Notes: generated by a model from the sequence alone, not told the origin. A stretch of DNA of 64,000 nt from Rhodobacteraceae bacterium UBA1943 (GCA_002336845.1 DDEX01000108.1:11821-75820), one strand, 5' to 3'; counted from the stretch's first letter, positions 26,023 to 35,408 are shown. A program made the numbers and translations.

Positions 26023-26523
26023 ATGGCCGAGAATATGACCGGGGGCGAAAGCCTTCTGTTCCTGACGGACGAACAGCTGAGGAAGGGCATCGAGGCGATG
26101 TTCTTCGCCTATCGCGGCTTTACAGCCGACCCCGACCGGATACTGGAGGGCATGGATTACGGCCGCGCCCATCACCGTGCCATCCATTTCGTCCACCGCA
26201 GCCCCGGCACGACCGTCGGCAATCTGCTGGCCATTCTGGGCGTGACCAAGCAAAGCCTGAACCGCGTGCTGCGCACGCTGTTCGATGATGGTCTGGTCGA
26301 GGCGCGGGTCGGCAAGAAGGACAAGCGCGAACGCCACCTGTTCCTGACCGAAAAGGGCCGCGCGCTGGAGCGGGAATTGTCCGATGCGCAGCGTGCCCGG
26401 ATGCGCGCCGCCTATCGCGCCGCGGGGCCCCAGGCGGTGCAGGGCTTCCGCACCGTGCTTGAGGCGATGATGGACCCCGAGTTGCGCCAGCAATATCAGG
26501 GATTGAAGGAGGGGCGGCCATGA
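26023..26523 (+). CDS. petP: MarR-family regulator, PetP-like
   Basis: This 166-residue winged-helix protein has the MarR recognition region TVGNLLAILGVTKQSLNRVL and the wing KKDKRERHLFLTEKG. It overlaps the downstream response-regulator gene as ATGA. A MarR-type gene coupled to an OmpR-type regulator is the arrangement of petP-petR in Rhodobacter capsulatus, from which I take the name. I chose the ATG at 26023 behind GGAGG. No sensor kinase gene is adjacent, which also fits petPR. Confidence 0.75.
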   Translation: MAENMTGGESLLFLTDEQLRKGIEAMFFAYRGFTADPDRILEGMDYGRAHHRAIHFVHRSPGTTVGNLLAILGVTKQSLNRVLRTLFDDGLVEARVGKKDKRERHLFLTEKGRALERELSDAQRARMRAAYRAAGPQAVQGFRTVLEAMMDPELRQQYQGLKEGRP

Positions 26524-27221
26524 CGGACCCGCAGGCCCATTTGCTGATTGTCGATGACGACGAGCGGATCAGGGGGTTGTTGCAGAAGTTCCTGATCCGC
26601 AGCGGCTATCTGGTCTCTGCCGCCCGCGACGCGGCACAGGCGCGGCGGCTGCTGGCCGGGCTGGAATTCGACATGATCGTGCTGGATGTCATGATGCCGG
26701 GCGAGGATGGCATCGCCCTGACCCGCGATCTGCGCAAATCCAGCGCCGTCCCCATCCTGCTGCTGACGGCGCGGGGCGAAAGCGCCAACCGGATCGAAGG
26801 GCTGGAGGCGGGGGCCGATGACTATCTGGTCAAGCCGTTCGAGCCGAAAGAGCTGCTGCTGCGCGTTGGCGCCATTCTGCGGCGGGTGCCGCAGGTGGCC
26901 CCGGTGCAGGCTGCGCCCAAGGTTCTGCATATGGGCGCAGTGCGGTATGATCTGGACCGGGGCGAGCTGTGGCGCGGACAAGAGATGGTGCGCCTGACGG
27001 CCACCGAGGCCGCCCTGATGCGCAGCTTTGCCGCCCAGCCCGGCGTGCCGATCAGCCGCGACCGGCTGGTGGGCGACAGCCCGTCCGATGACAGCGCGGG
27101 GCAAGAGCGTGCGGTGGATGTGCAGATCACCCGGCTGCGGCGCAAGATCGAAGACGATCCCAAGACCCCGCGCTATCTGCAAACCGTGCGCGGCGAGGGA
27201 TATCTGCTGCAACCCGACTAA
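26520..27221 (+). CDS. petR: OmpR-family response regulator, PetR-like
   Basis: This 233-residue protein has a receiver domain with the acidic pocket LLIVDDDERIR, the phospho-acceptor Asp in IVLDVMMPGEDG (about residue 58) and the conserved lysine in YLVKPFEPKELL. An OmpR-type winged-helix DNA-binding domain follows (AVDVQITRLRRKIEDDPKTP). It is translationally coupled to the MarR-type gene. In R. capsulatus PetR is needed for growth, but its targets here cannot be read from the sequence. Confidence 0.85.
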   Translation: MTDPQAHLLIVDDDERIRGLLQKFLIRSGYLVSAARDAAQARRLLAGLEFDMIVLDVMMPGEDGIALTRDLRKSSAVPILLLTARGESANRIEGLEAGADDYLVKPFEPKELLLRVGAILRRVPQVAPVQAAPKVLHMGAVRYDLDRGELWRGQEMVRLTATEAALMRSFAAQPGVPISRDRLVGDSPSDDSAGQERAVDVQITRLRRKIEDDPKTPRYLQTVRGEGYLLQPD

Positions 27222-27323
27222 AGCGCGCTGCCTGCCGGATGCTGACCCGCGGATCGCGTGTTTCCCGCCGGTGGCGCAACCATGGTCGCGCACCGGACAT
27301 TCAGGCCAAGATGAAGGACTGTT

Positions 27324-28226
27324 ATGGTGCTGGTATTCACCCATGAGGATTGTCTCGGCCATGCCGCGCCCGACGGGCACCCCGAATCCGCCGACAGGCT
27401 GCGGGCGGTAGAGCGGGGTTTGGCCGGCCTGCCCATGACGCGGCGCGACTGTCCGATCGGGGCAGAGGCGGACGTATTGCGGTGCCATCCGCAAACCTAT
27501 CTGGACCGGGTGAAGGCCGGCATTCCTGATGCCGGATTGGCGATGCTGGACGGCGATACGTTCCTGTCGCCCGGATCTTTCAGGGCGGCCATGCGCGCGG
27601 TGGGTGGGGCCTGTGCGGCGGTGGATGCCGTGCTGGGGGGCGAGGCTACGCGCGCCTTTGTCGCCTGCCGTCCACCGGGGCACCATGCCGAGACTGCGCA
27701 GGCGATGGGGTTCTGCCTGTTCGGCACGGTGGCGATTGCGGCAAAGCGCGCACTGGACCATCACGGGCTGTCGCGCATCGCCATTGTCGATTTCGACGTG
27801 CATCACGGCAATGGCACACAGGATCTGATGTGGGACGAGGGGCGGTGCCTGTTTGCATCCTCGCATCAGATGCCGCTTTATCCCGGTTCGGGCCACCCGC
27901 GCGAGGTGGGCGCGCATGGGCAGATGCTGAATGTTCCCTTGCGCGAAGGCAGCGGCGGCTCTGCAATGCGGGCGGCCTATCAGGCGCAGGTCTTTCCGCT
28001 GCTTGAGGCTTGGCAGCCCGAACTGCTGCTGATTTCCGCCGGGTTCGATGCCCATGCAGATGACCCGTTGGCAGGGCTGGAGTGGCAGGCAGAAGATTTC
28101 GGCTGGCTGACGCGCGAATTGGTGGCGCGGTCCGGCGGGCGGGTGGTCTCGGTCCTCGAAGGCGGTTATGATCTGGACGCGCTGGCCGAAAGTGTCGCCG
28201 CCCATGTTGTTGCGCTGAAGGACTGA
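27324..28226 (+). CDS. Histone deacetylase-family deacetylase (AcuC/HdaH-like)
   Basis: This 300-residue zinc hydrolase has the family motifs RPPGHHAE (catalytic His pair), DFDVHHGNGTQ (zinc ligands) and SAGFDAHADDPL. Bacterial relatives remove acetyl groups from acetoin-pathway enzymes or from acetylpolyamines. It is followed 2 bases later by xseB, a common order in Rhodobacteraceae, and so is likely the first gene of the xseB-ispA-dxs operon. The substrate is not known. Confidence 0.88.
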   Translation: MVLVFTHEDCLGHAAPDGHPESADRLRAVERGLAGLPMTRRDCPIGAEADVLRCHPQTYLDRVKAGIPDAGLAMLDGDTFLSPGSFRAAMRAVGGACAAVDAVLGGEATRAFVACRPPGHHAETAQAMGFCLFGTVAIAAKRALDHHGLSRIAIVDFDVHHGNGTQDLMWDEGRCLFASSHQMPLYPGSGHPREVGAHGQMLNVPLREGSGGSAMRAAYQAQVFPLLEAWQPELLLISAGFDAHADDPLAGLEWQAEDFGWLTRELVARSGGRVVSVLEGGYDLDALAESVAAHVVALKD

Positions 28227-28228
28227 AG

Positions 28229-28468
28229 ATGACCGACAAGCCCGTTGCCGAGATGACATTCGAAGAGGCCATGGCCGCGCTGGAAAGCGTGGTGGGCCAG
28301 TTGGAGCGCGGCGATGTGGCGCTGGAACAGTCGATTGCGCTTTATGAACGCGGCGCGGCGCTGAAAGCACATTGCGCGGCCAAGCTGAAATCGGCCGAAG
28401 AAAAAGTCGAGCTGATCCGCGTGCAGGAAGGCCGCGCGGTCGGCACCACTCCGGCGGAGGGGCTGTGA
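28229..28468 (+). CDS. xseB: Exodeoxyribonuclease VII small subunit
   Basis: This 79-residue protein fits XseB in length and in the motif FEEAMAALESVVGQLERGD near the N-terminus. XseB forms the single-strand-specific exonuclease VII with XseA, which is not in this window. Its stop overlaps the ispA start (GTGA). The xseB-ispA-dxs order is widely conserved. Confidence 0.92.
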   Translation: MTDKPVAEMTFEEAMAALESVVGQLERGDVALEQSIALYERGAALKAHCAAKLKSAEEKVELIRVQEGRAVGTTPAEGL

Positions 28469-29334
28469 GCTTTCCGACGGTTCTGGCAGGCGATGCGCGG
28501 GCCATCCAGGCCCGGCTGGATGTGGCTTTGGCGAGCCTTGACGATCAGCCGGTGATCCACGCCATGCGCTATGCCGTTCAGGGCGGCAAGCGGCTGCGCG
28601 GGTTTCTGGTGCTGGAAGGCGCGCGGATGCTGGGGGTCGGAACGGATCAGGCCATCAGTGCGGCGGTGGCGGTCGAGGCGCTGCACGCCTATTCGCTGGT
28701 GCATGACGACCTCCCTTGCATGGATGATGACGACCTGCGGCGCGGCCTGCCCACGGTGCATGTGAAATGGGATGAGGCGACGGCTGTTCTGGCGGGCGAT
28801 GCCTTGCAGACGCTGGCGTTCGAATTGCTGACCGACCCGGCGCTGGGCAGCGCCGAGGTGCGGCTTGCGCTGGTGGCGGGGCTGGCGCGCGCCAGCGGGG
28901 CCGAGGGCATGGTGCTGGGTCAGGCGCTGGACATTGCCGCCGAAACCGCGTCTGCGCCGCTGACTTTGCCGCAGATCACCCGGTTGCAGGCGGGCAAGAC
29001 CGGCGCGCTGATCCGGTTTTCGGCCGAGGCAGGGGCGATGATTGCCGGGACTAACCCCGCACCTCTGCGCGTCTATGCCGAGGCGCTGGGCCTTGCGTTC
29101 CAGATCTGGGACGATGTGCTGGACGTGACGGGCGATGCCGCCAAGACCGGCAAGCGCGTGGGTAAGGATGCAGGTGCCGGCAAGGCCACCTTCGTCTCGC
29201 TTTTGGGGCTCGATGGCGCCAAGGCGCGGGCGGCGGAACTGGTGGCGCAGGCCGAAACCGCCCTGCGGCCCTATGGCGACGGGGCTGCGAACTTGATTGC
29301 AGCGGCGCGCTTCGCTATCTCGCGCGAAAGCTAG
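28465..29334 (+). CDS. ispA: Farnesyl diphosphate synthase / geranyltranstransferase
   Basis: This 289-residue prenyl transferase condenses isopentenyl and allylic diphosphates to farnesyl diphosphate. The first aspartate-rich motif is in VHDDLPCMDDDDLRRG (about residue 80) and the second is IWDDVLDVTGD (about residue 215). I chose the GTG at 28465 because it forms a GTGA overlap with xseB and fits the family length. It lies between xseB and dxs and supplies quinone, carotenoid and undecaprenyl synthesis. Confidence 0.93.
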   Translation: MSFPTVLAGDARAIQARLDVALASLDDQPVIHAMRYAVQGGKRLRGFLVLEGARMLGVGTDQAISAAVAVEALHAYSLVHDDLPCMDDDDLRRGLPTVHVKWDEATAVLAGDALQTLAFELLTDPALGSAEVRLALVAGLARASGAEGMVLGQALDIAAETASAPLTLPQITRLQAGKTGALIRFSAEAGAMIAGTNPAPLRVYAEALGLAFQIWDDVLDVTGDAAKTGKRVGKDAGAGKATFVSLLGLDGAKARAAELVAQAETALRPYGDGAANLIAAARFAISRES

Positions 29335-29343
29335 GAGCGCCCG

Positions 29344-31257
29344 ATGGCCGACCTTCCCGCCACCCCGATTCTCGACCGTGTAAAGCTGCCCGCCGACCTG
29401 AAGGGGCTGTCGGACCGCGAGCTGCGGCAACTGGCCGATGAATTGCGCGCGGAAACCATTTCTGCCGTGTCGGTCACAGGCGGGCATCTGGGCGCCGGTC
29501 TGGGTGTGGTGGAACTGACCGTGGCGCTGCATGCCGTGTTCAACGCGCCGCGCGACAAGATCATCTGGGATGTGGGTCACCAGTGCTATCCACATAAAAT
29601 CCTGACCGGGCGGCGCGACCGTATCCGCACCTTGCGGACCGAAGGGGGGCTGTCCGGCTTTACCAAGCGCAGCGAAAGCCCCTATGACCCGTTCGGCGCG
29701 GCGCATAGCTCGACCTCGATTTCCGCCGCGTTGGGCTTTGCCGTGGCGGCCGATCTGGGAGGCGACCCCGGCGATGCGGTGGCGGTGATCGGCGATGGCT
29801 CGATGAGCGCGGGCATGGCGTTCGAGGCGATGAACAACGCCGGGCACCTGAAAAAGCGGCTGTTCGTGGTTTTGAATGACAATGAGATGTCGATCGCCCC
29901 GCCAGTCGGCGCCTTTTCGGCCTACCTCAGCCGGATGTACGCGGGCGCGCCCTTTCACGACCTGAAATCGGCGGCGCGGGGCATGGTTTCGCTGCTGCCC
30001 GAACCCTTTCAGGAAGGGGCAAAGCGCGCCAAGGAAATGCTGAAGGGCATGGCCGTGGGCGGCACTTTGTTTGAAGAGCTGGGCTTTTCCTATGTCGGCC
30101 CGATTGACGGCCATGACCTTGATCAGCTTTTGCCCGTATTGCGCACGGTTCACGCCCGCGCCAATGGGCCGATGCTGATCCATGTGCTGACCAAAAAGGG
30201 CAAGGGCTATGCGCCCGCCGAAAACTCGCCCGACCGGGGCCATGCGCGGGCCAAGTTCGATGTGGTGACGGGGGTGCAGAAAAAGGCCCCGTCGAACGCA
30301 CCCAGCTATACCAAGGTTTTTGCCGAAAGCCTGATCCGCGAGGCGGAGGCCGACCCCAAGATCGTCGCAATCACCGCCGCCATGCCCGATGGCACGGGGC
30401 TGGACCTGTTCGGCGCGCGGTTCCCGAAACGCACCTTTGATGTGGGCATCGCCGAGCAGCACGCCGTCACCTTCAGTGCCGGGCTGGCGGCGGGCGGTAT
30501 GAAGCCGTTCTGCACGATCTATTCCACCTTTCTGCAAAGGGGTTACGATCAGGTCGTGCATGATGTGGCGATCCAGCGTCTGCCGGTGCGGTTCGCAATT
30601 GACCGGGCCGGATTGGTCGGGGCGGATGGCGCGACCCATGCCGGCAGTTTCGATGTGGCCTTCCTCGCCAACCTGCCCGGCATGGTGGTGATGGCTGCGG
30701 CAGATGAGGCGGAACTGGTCCACATGGTCGCCACCGCCGCCGCGCACAACGACGGCCCCATCGCCTTCCGCTATCCGCGCGGTGAGGGCGTTGGGGTGGA
30801 CATGCCTGCCAAGGGCGTGCCGCTGGAGATCGGCAAGGGCCGGGTGATGCGCGAAGGCGGTCGTGTGGCGCTGCTCTCCTTCGGCACCCGTCTGGCCGAG
30901 GTTCTGAAAGCCGCCGAGGCGTTGGCCGCCCGGGGTATCACGCCGACCGTGACCGATGCCCGCTTTGCCAAACCCTTGGACCGTGACCTTATCCTGCAAC
31001 TGGCCCGCAACCATGAGGCGCTGATCACGATTGAAGAAGGTGCCGTGGGCGGTTTCGGCAGCCATGTCGCGCAACTGCTCGCGGATGAGGGCGTGTTCGA
31101 CCACGGCCTGAAATTCCGCAGCATGGTGTTGCCCGATACGTTCATTGATCAGGCCAGCCCCGAGGCGATGTATCGCATCGCTGGTATGGATGCGCCGCAG
31201 ATCGAGGCCAAGGTTCTGGAGGTTCTGGGCGTGTCGGTCGTGGGGAAAAGGGCCTGA
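29344..31257 (+). CDS. dxs: 1-deoxy-D-xylulose-5-phosphate synthase
   Basis: This 637-residue thiamine-diphosphate enzyme joins pyruvate and glyceraldehyde 3-phosphate in the first step of the MEP isoprenoid pathway. The ThDP-binding motif GDGSMSAGMAFEAMNNAG (about residues 150-168) and the DRAGLVGADGATH segment (about residue 420) are clear. The length is full. It starts 9 bases after ispA in the same operon. Confidence 0.96.
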   Translation: MADLPATPILDRVKLPADLKGLSDRELRQLADELRAETISAVSVTGGHLGAGLGVVELTVALHAVFNAPRDKIIWDVGHQCYPHKILTGRRDRIRTLRTEGGLSGFTKRSESPYDPFGAAHSSTSISAALGFAVAADLGGDPGDAVAVIGDGSMSAGMAFEAMNNAGHLKKRLFVVLNDNEMSIAPPVGAFSAYLSRMYAGAPFHDLKSAARGMVSLLPEPFQEGAKRAKEMLKGMAVGGTLFEELGFSYVGPIDGHDLDQLLPVLRTVHARANGPMLIHVLTKKGKGYAPAENSPDRGHARAKFDVVTGVQKKAPSNAPSYTKVFAESLIREAEADPKIVAITAAMPDGTGLDLFGARFPKRTFDVGIAEQHAVTFSAGLAAGGMKPFCTIYSTFLQRGYDQVVHDVAIQRLPVRFAIDRAGLVGADGATHAGSFDVAFLANLPGMVVMAAADEAELVHMVATAAAHNDGPIAFRYPRGEGVGVDMPAKGVPLEIGKGRVMREGGRVALLSFGTRLAEVLKAAEALAARGITPTVTDARFAKPLDRDLILQLARNHEALITIEEGAVGGFGSHVAQLLADEGVFDHGLKFRSMVLPDTFIDQASPEAMYRIAGMDAPQIEAKVLEVLGVSVVGKRA

Positions 31258-31319
31258 CCCGATCAGCCGAGACATCCCGGCGCATGGACCTTTCAACCTC
31301 GCTGCGCCATACTCGCCCC

Positions 31320-32543
31320 ATGGAAAACGATGTTCTGATCGTCGGCGGCGGCCTGAATGGCCCCGCGCTCGCTCTGGCCCTTGCGCAAGGGGGCCTGAAT
31401 GTCACGGTGGTGGATGCGCGTCCCGCACCCGCGCGGGCCGAGGCGGGGTTTGACGGGCGCGCTTATGCGCTGGCCATCGCGTCGAAGCGCCTGTTGTCGG
31501 CGGTGGGCGTGTGGCAACGGATGGCCGACAAGACCCAACCGATCCAAAAGATCGTTGCCAGCGACGGTCGCGCGGGCGAAGGCCCTGCGCCGTTCTTCCT
31601 GACCTTCGATGCCGCCGAGATCGAAGAAGGCCCGATGGGCTTCATGGCCGAAGACAGGCACCTTTACGCGGCCTTCCTTGCCGCCATGGCGGAAGAACCG
31701 CGCATCCGCCTGATCTCGGGCCAGACGGTCGTCGCGCAGCAGGTGGGCGCGGGCGGTGTGACGGCAACGCTTGCCAATGGCGAAACGCTATCGGCCCGCG
31801 TGCTTGTGGGCTGCGATGGCCGTGCCTCGGGTGTGGCGCAGCGGGCGGGTATCCGCCGGCAGGGCTGGGGCTATGGCCAGACCGCACTGGTCACGGCGGT
31901 GCGTCACGAAAAGGATCATCAGGGCACGGCGCATCAGTTCTTCATGCCTTCGGGCCCTCTGGCAATTCTGCCGTTGCCGGGCGGGCACCATTCCTCGATC
32001 GTGTGGAGCGAAAAGGACGGCGCTGCCCAAGCCATTCAGGCGCTGGATGATGCCGCATATCTGCAGGTGCTGCGCCCGCGCTTTGGGGATTTTCTGGGCG
32101 AAATTGCACTTGCTGGCGACCGCTTTACCTATCCGTTGAACCTGACGCTGGCCGAGAAATTCGTGCTGCCCCGCATCGCTCTGGCGGGTGATGCCGCGCA
32201 TGGGGTTCACCCGATTGCCGGGCAGGGGCTGAACCTTGGCCTGCGCGATGTGGGGGCCTTGGCGCAGGTGCTGGTCGAGGCGGCGCGGCGCGGTGAGGAT
32301 ATCGGCGCGATTGACGTGCTGGAACGCTATCAAACCTGGCGGCGGTTTGATTCCACCTCGCTCGCACTGGGGATGGATGCGGTGAATCGACTGTTTTCCA
32401 ATGACAACCCGATCCTGAGGCTGGGCCGTGATATCGGCCTTGCGGCGGTCAGTGCGATGCCCGGCCTGCGGCGCGGTTTTATCCGGCAGGCGGCCGGGCT
32501 GAAGGCTGACCTTCCGCGGCTGCTGGCAGGCCTGCCGATCTGA
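31320..32543 (+). CDS. UbiH/UbiF-family FAD monooxygenase
   Basis: This protein of about 407 residues has the N-terminal FAD motif VLIVGGGLNGPALALALAQG, a mid-protein GCDGRAS and the C-terminal ALAGDAAHGVHPIAGQGLNL motif. All three are typical of ubiquinone-pathway hydroxylases (UbiH, UbiF, UbiL). It probably adds a hydroxyl to the ubiquinone ring. No strong ribosome-binding site marks the start; an ATG at 31284 is an alternative. It follows dxs by 62 bases on the same strand. Confidence 0.85.
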   Translation: MENDVLIVGGGLNGPALALALAQGGLNVTVVDARPAPARAEAGFDGRAYALAIASKRLLSAVGVWQRMADKTQPIQKIVASDGRAGEGPAPFFLTFDAAEIEEGPMGFMAEDRHLYAAFLAAMAEEPRIRLISGQTVVAQQVGAGGVTATLANGETLSARVLVGCDGRASGVAQRAGIRRQGWGYGQTALVTAVRHEKDHQGTAHQFFMPSGPLAILPLPGGHHSSIVWSEKDGAAQAIQALDDAAYLQVLRPRFGDFLGEIALAGDRFTYPLNLTLAEKFVLPRIALAGDAAHGVHPIAGQGLNLGLRDVGALAQVLVEAARRGEDIGAIDVLERYQTWRRFDSTSLALGMDAVNRLFSNDNPILRLGRDIGLAAVSAMPGLRRGFIRQAAGLKADLPRLLAGLPI

Positions 32544-32626
32544 CGGGGCGCCCAGGTCGCAGCCCTGTCACCGGGCGACGGTGGCGAAGGCTTGGAACCC
32601 TTTCGTGGCCGGTGCAGCCTGCCAAC

Positions 32627-32841
32627 ATGCCCCAGCCACCCTTTGGCCCCGGATTACATTTGCTGCTTGATCTTTTTGGTGCCGCGCTGCTGAACGTGTT
32701 GGCACGACGGCGATTTCCAGCCATTTCAAACGCTCCGGTGGCGGGGTGACGGGTGTTGTCTTGTTGGCCGAGTCTCATATCTCGATCCAAACCTAGCCCG
32801 AGATCGGCTTTGCGCTGTCGATATTTTCATGTGGTACGCTA
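32627..32841 (+). pseudogene. S-adenosylmethionine decarboxylase (speD), decayed
   Basis: An ATG at 32627 opens MPQPPFGPGLHLLLDLFGAA, the N-terminus of SpeD proenzymes. After a frameshift and a deletion the frame continues with VGTTAISSHFKRSGGGVTGV, then VLLAESHISIQT, a TAG stop, and PEIGFALSIFSCG. Family members read ESHISIHTWPE here, so the stop replaces Trp and Gln replaces a conserved His. The Glu-Ser self-cleavage pair (LAESH) survives. Part of the middle and all of the C-terminus are missing. SpeD provides decarboxylated SAM for spermidine synthesis. Confidence 0.75.
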
Positions 32842-33276
32842 GGAGATAGAGGTCGCACTTCACCCAACCCATAGCTGTTTGCGCCGATGGTCATGCCCTG
32901 ACCCCAGCGGAAGAGTTGCGGTGCATTGTGCATGACACCAGCCTGACCGGCGGGCACGAATTGATCGTCCTGCAGGAACGAAGTTGTGCCGCAAGGCGCA
33001 CCGCTGACCATTTTGAGGGCCCGAAGCCGGGGTCCAGGGTCGGCACCGCATTTCGGGCAATTCGTCTCGATCATGGAGAGAGGATGGCGCGAGTGTCGGC
33101 GCAAAACCACGGGGATCCGTGCCGCGGTGTATCCGCGCGCCGCGGCGTTGACGCCCATGGCCGCGCACCAGGCCCGGTCTTGCCCGCCCGCCGTTTGCCG
33201 GGTCATACTGCGCCAAGGTTGGCAGGGCACCATGACCTTGCCGGGCGGTGCACATGGGATGGCGCACAAGGGGGCG
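32842..33276. other. Gap without a convincing gene
   Basis: This 435-base stretch separates the speD remnant from the ATP-grasp gene. A minus-strand frame (33074 to 32793) could encode about 93 residues starting MIETNCPKCGADPGPRLRAL, but it has no ribosome-binding site and only one CxxC pair. A promoter for the ATP-grasp gene is expected here, but I could not place it. Confidence 0.4.
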
Positions 33277-34440
33277 ATGACAACCATTCTGGTCACAGGC
33301 GCGCGGGCGCCGGTTGCACTGCACATGGCGCGCTGTCTGGCGCGGCCTGGCTTTCGCATTCTGCTGGCCGACAGCCTGCATCGCCCGATTTCGGCGGCAA
33401 GCGCCTGCCATGGCGGCTATCATGTGTTGCCGCCGCCACGGCAAGACCCACAGGCCTTTTCCGCCGTCATGGCCGATCTGGTCGCGCGAGAGGCGGTCGA
33501 TCTGGTGGTGCCGACCTGTGAAGAGGCGTTCTATCTGGCGCAGACCTGGAGGGATCGCTCACCCCGTGCCCGGCTGCTGGCCCCATCGCTTGCCGTTCTC
33601 GCCGAGGCGCATAACAAATATGCTTTCATCCGGCGCTGCGCGGCCCTTGGGCTGGCGGTTCCCAATACTGTTTTGATCGATAGCCCTGCCGCCCTGTCCA
33701 CGCTTGGCGACCGCGCGGGCGAACTGGTGTTCAAGCCCGTTTGGTCGCGTTTCGCATCGCGCGTTCTGGTTCGCCCCCGCCGCCACCAACTGACGGCCAT
33801 CCAGCCCACCACCGCAATGCCCTGGGTCGCACAGGAGTATCTGGAAGGCGAAGAAATTTGCGCCTATGCGCTTTCACACAAAGGAAGGCTGACGGCACTG
33901 GCCGCCTATCGCGGGCTTTACCGGGCGGGGCGGGGGGCTTCGGTCGCCTTTGCGCCGGTGGTCGATCCTGCGGTGCGGCGGTTTGTCGAACGCTATGTCG
34001 CAGGCACCGGCTGGACCGGCCAGATTTCCTTTGACCTTATTCGGCGCCGGGACGGCCTGATCCTGCCGCTGGAATGTAACCCGCGCGCGACAAGCGGGCT
34101 GCATTTCTTTCGCGGCCATGACTTTGCCGATGCGGTTCTGGCAATCGACGGCCCTGCGCAAGTGATAGACCCCGATGTCACCCGGCCGCAGGGCGTGCGG
34201 CTGGCGCTTTGGCTTTACGGTCTGCCACAAGTATTGCGACGCGGGGGCCCGACGCGGTTTCTTGCCACCCTGCGTGAGGTTGAGGATGTACTGGACTGGC
34301 CGAACGATCAGGGGCCGCGCCGCGCCCAGCTTGCCGCCTTGCGCGAAATCGCGGTCAGGGCCTTGCGGACCAGAACCAGCCTGCAACGTGCCGCGACCTG
34401 GGATATCGAGTGGGACGGGCCGGATCAAAGCTCGATCTGA
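33277..34440 (+). CDS. ATP-grasp domain ligase
   Basis: This 387-residue protein begins with a Rossmann-like domain (TTILVTGARAPVALHMARCL). An ATP-grasp fold follows: the ATP-contact segment GELVFKPVWSRF, WVAQEYLEGEEICAYAL, and the metal-binding ECNPRATSGLHFF. ATP-grasp ligases activate a carboxylate as acyl phosphate and join it to an amine or thiol. I chose the ATG at 33277 behind AAGGGGG. It converges on the six-gene minus operon and overlaps its last gene by 16 bases. I infer that it belongs to the same biosynthetic cluster. The product is unknown. Confidence 0.8.
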   Translation: MTTILVTGARAPVALHMARCLARPGFRILLADSLHRPISAASACHGGYHVLPPPRQDPQAFSAVMADLVAREAVDLVVPTCEEAFYLAQTWRDRSPRARLLAPSLAVLAEAHNKYAFIRRCAALGLAVPNTVLIDSPAALSTLGDRAGELVFKPVWSRFASRVLVRPRRHQLTAIQPTTAMPWVAQEYLEGEEICAYALSHKGRLTALAAYRGLYRAGRGASVAFAPVVDPAVRRFVERYVAGTGWTGQISFDLIRRRDGLILPLECNPRATSGLHFFRGHDFADAVLAIDGPAQVIDPDVTRPQGVRLALWLYGLPQVLRRGGPTRFLATLREVEDVLDWPNDQGPRRAQLAALREIAVRALRTRTSLQRAATWDIEWDGPDQSSI

Positions 34441-35408
34441 TGACGCAGGGGCGTGGTCGCCGCTGCGGGCAAAAGCCCGGCATCAATCGCCGCCATATCG
34501 GCGCGCAAAAAGTCCAACGGGCCGATCAATGGCGCTTGTGCCGGGCCATGTCCGGCATTGGCGGCGGCAAGGGCCAGCATCCGGCGATCCTGCGCTAGGG
34601 CGATGCGGAACAGCGGGGTGAAGGCCTGCATTTTCAACCAGCCCCACAGGCCCTGATGTGGGCCGGCCAGAATGCCGATGCCTTCCACCATGTCCGCCGT
34701 GGCCTGCCGCAGATGGAACGTGGTAGATAGAACCAGACCCTTCGGTCCCCAATACTCCAATTCGGCAATGCCGGGCGCGCGATAGCGCCCGATGGTGCGC
34801 ACACGCGCTCCCTCGAGCAGGGCGCTGACAATGCCTTGCTGGCGGTCCTCTCCGCTATAGGCCGCCTCGACCCAGCCCGGTCCACCCGTCACCTCGACCT
34901 GCACGCGGTAGCGTTTGGCCGACAGGCCGCGCAGCAGCCCGCGATGGGTGAAATGGGTATGTGTTGCATCAAGAATATTTTCCGCCACATCTATCAACCG
35001 GCCCTGTGCGGCACTCTGCATCAGCCGCAGGCGCAGGGTTCCCGCAGCATCAATCGCTGGCGGCGTGCCCATAGGCTCACCTTCGGAAAGATAAATGATG
35101 CCGCCCTGTTCGTGCGCACGAAAGGCGGGCAGGCGATAGCGGGGCATCTGGTCCAGCAGGCCAGGCAGATGGGTGCAATGCCCCGCCCCGTCGAACCGCC
35201 AACCGTGATAGGGGCATTCCACCGCCCCCGCCACCACCCGCCCCGCCGACAAAGGCGCATGGCGATGGGGGCAGCGGTCGATAAGCGCGGCAATGCCTTC
35301 GGCACCGCGAAACAGCACGAGGGGCCGGTTGTTCCACCAGATGCGGCGGGGGTTCACCCCAAGATCGCGGCTTAGGGCGACCGCCTGCCAATAATTATTT
35401 TCTGTCAC
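34425..35408 (-). CDS. Rieske oxygenase (VanA/CAO-like) of the biosynthetic cluster
   Basis: This 327-residue protein has a Rieske [2Fe-2S] centre (CPHRHAPLS and CPYHGWRFDG, about residues 45-70) and a shorter catalytic domain with AENILDATHTHFTHRG as the iron site, as in VanA-type oxygenases. It is shorter than, and not closely similar to, the two Rieske proteins at 4-6 kb. It is the last gene of the six-gene operon and overlaps the upstream gene by 4 bases. It would oxidise or demethylate the cluster product. Confidence 0.8.
   Translation of the reverse strand: MTENNYWQAVALSRDLGVNPRRIWWNNRPLVLFRGAEGIAALIDRCPHRHAPLSAGRVVAGAVECPYHGWRFDGAGHCTHLPGLLDQMPRYRLPAFRAHEQGGIIYLSEGEPMGTPPAIDAAGTLRLRLMQSAAQGRLIDVAENILDATHTHFTHRGLLRGLSAKRYRVQVEVTGGPGWVEAAYSGEDRQQGIVSALLEGARVRTIGRYRAPGIAELEYWGPKGLVLSTTFHLRQATADMVEGIGILAGPHQGLWGWLKMQAFTPLFRIALAQDRRMLALAAANAGHGPAQAPLIGPLDFLRADMAAIDAGLLPAAATTPLRHQIEL

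Noticed and set aside
28342..31296. A 984-residue minus-strand reading frame
   Set aside because: It is antisense to ispA and dxs, is rich in Arg, His and Gln as GC-rich antisense frames are, and shows no domain.
32793..33074. A 93-residue minus-strand protein with a CPKCG motif
   Set aside because: It has no ribosome-binding site, only one CxxC pair and no recognisable family, so it was left as part of the gap.
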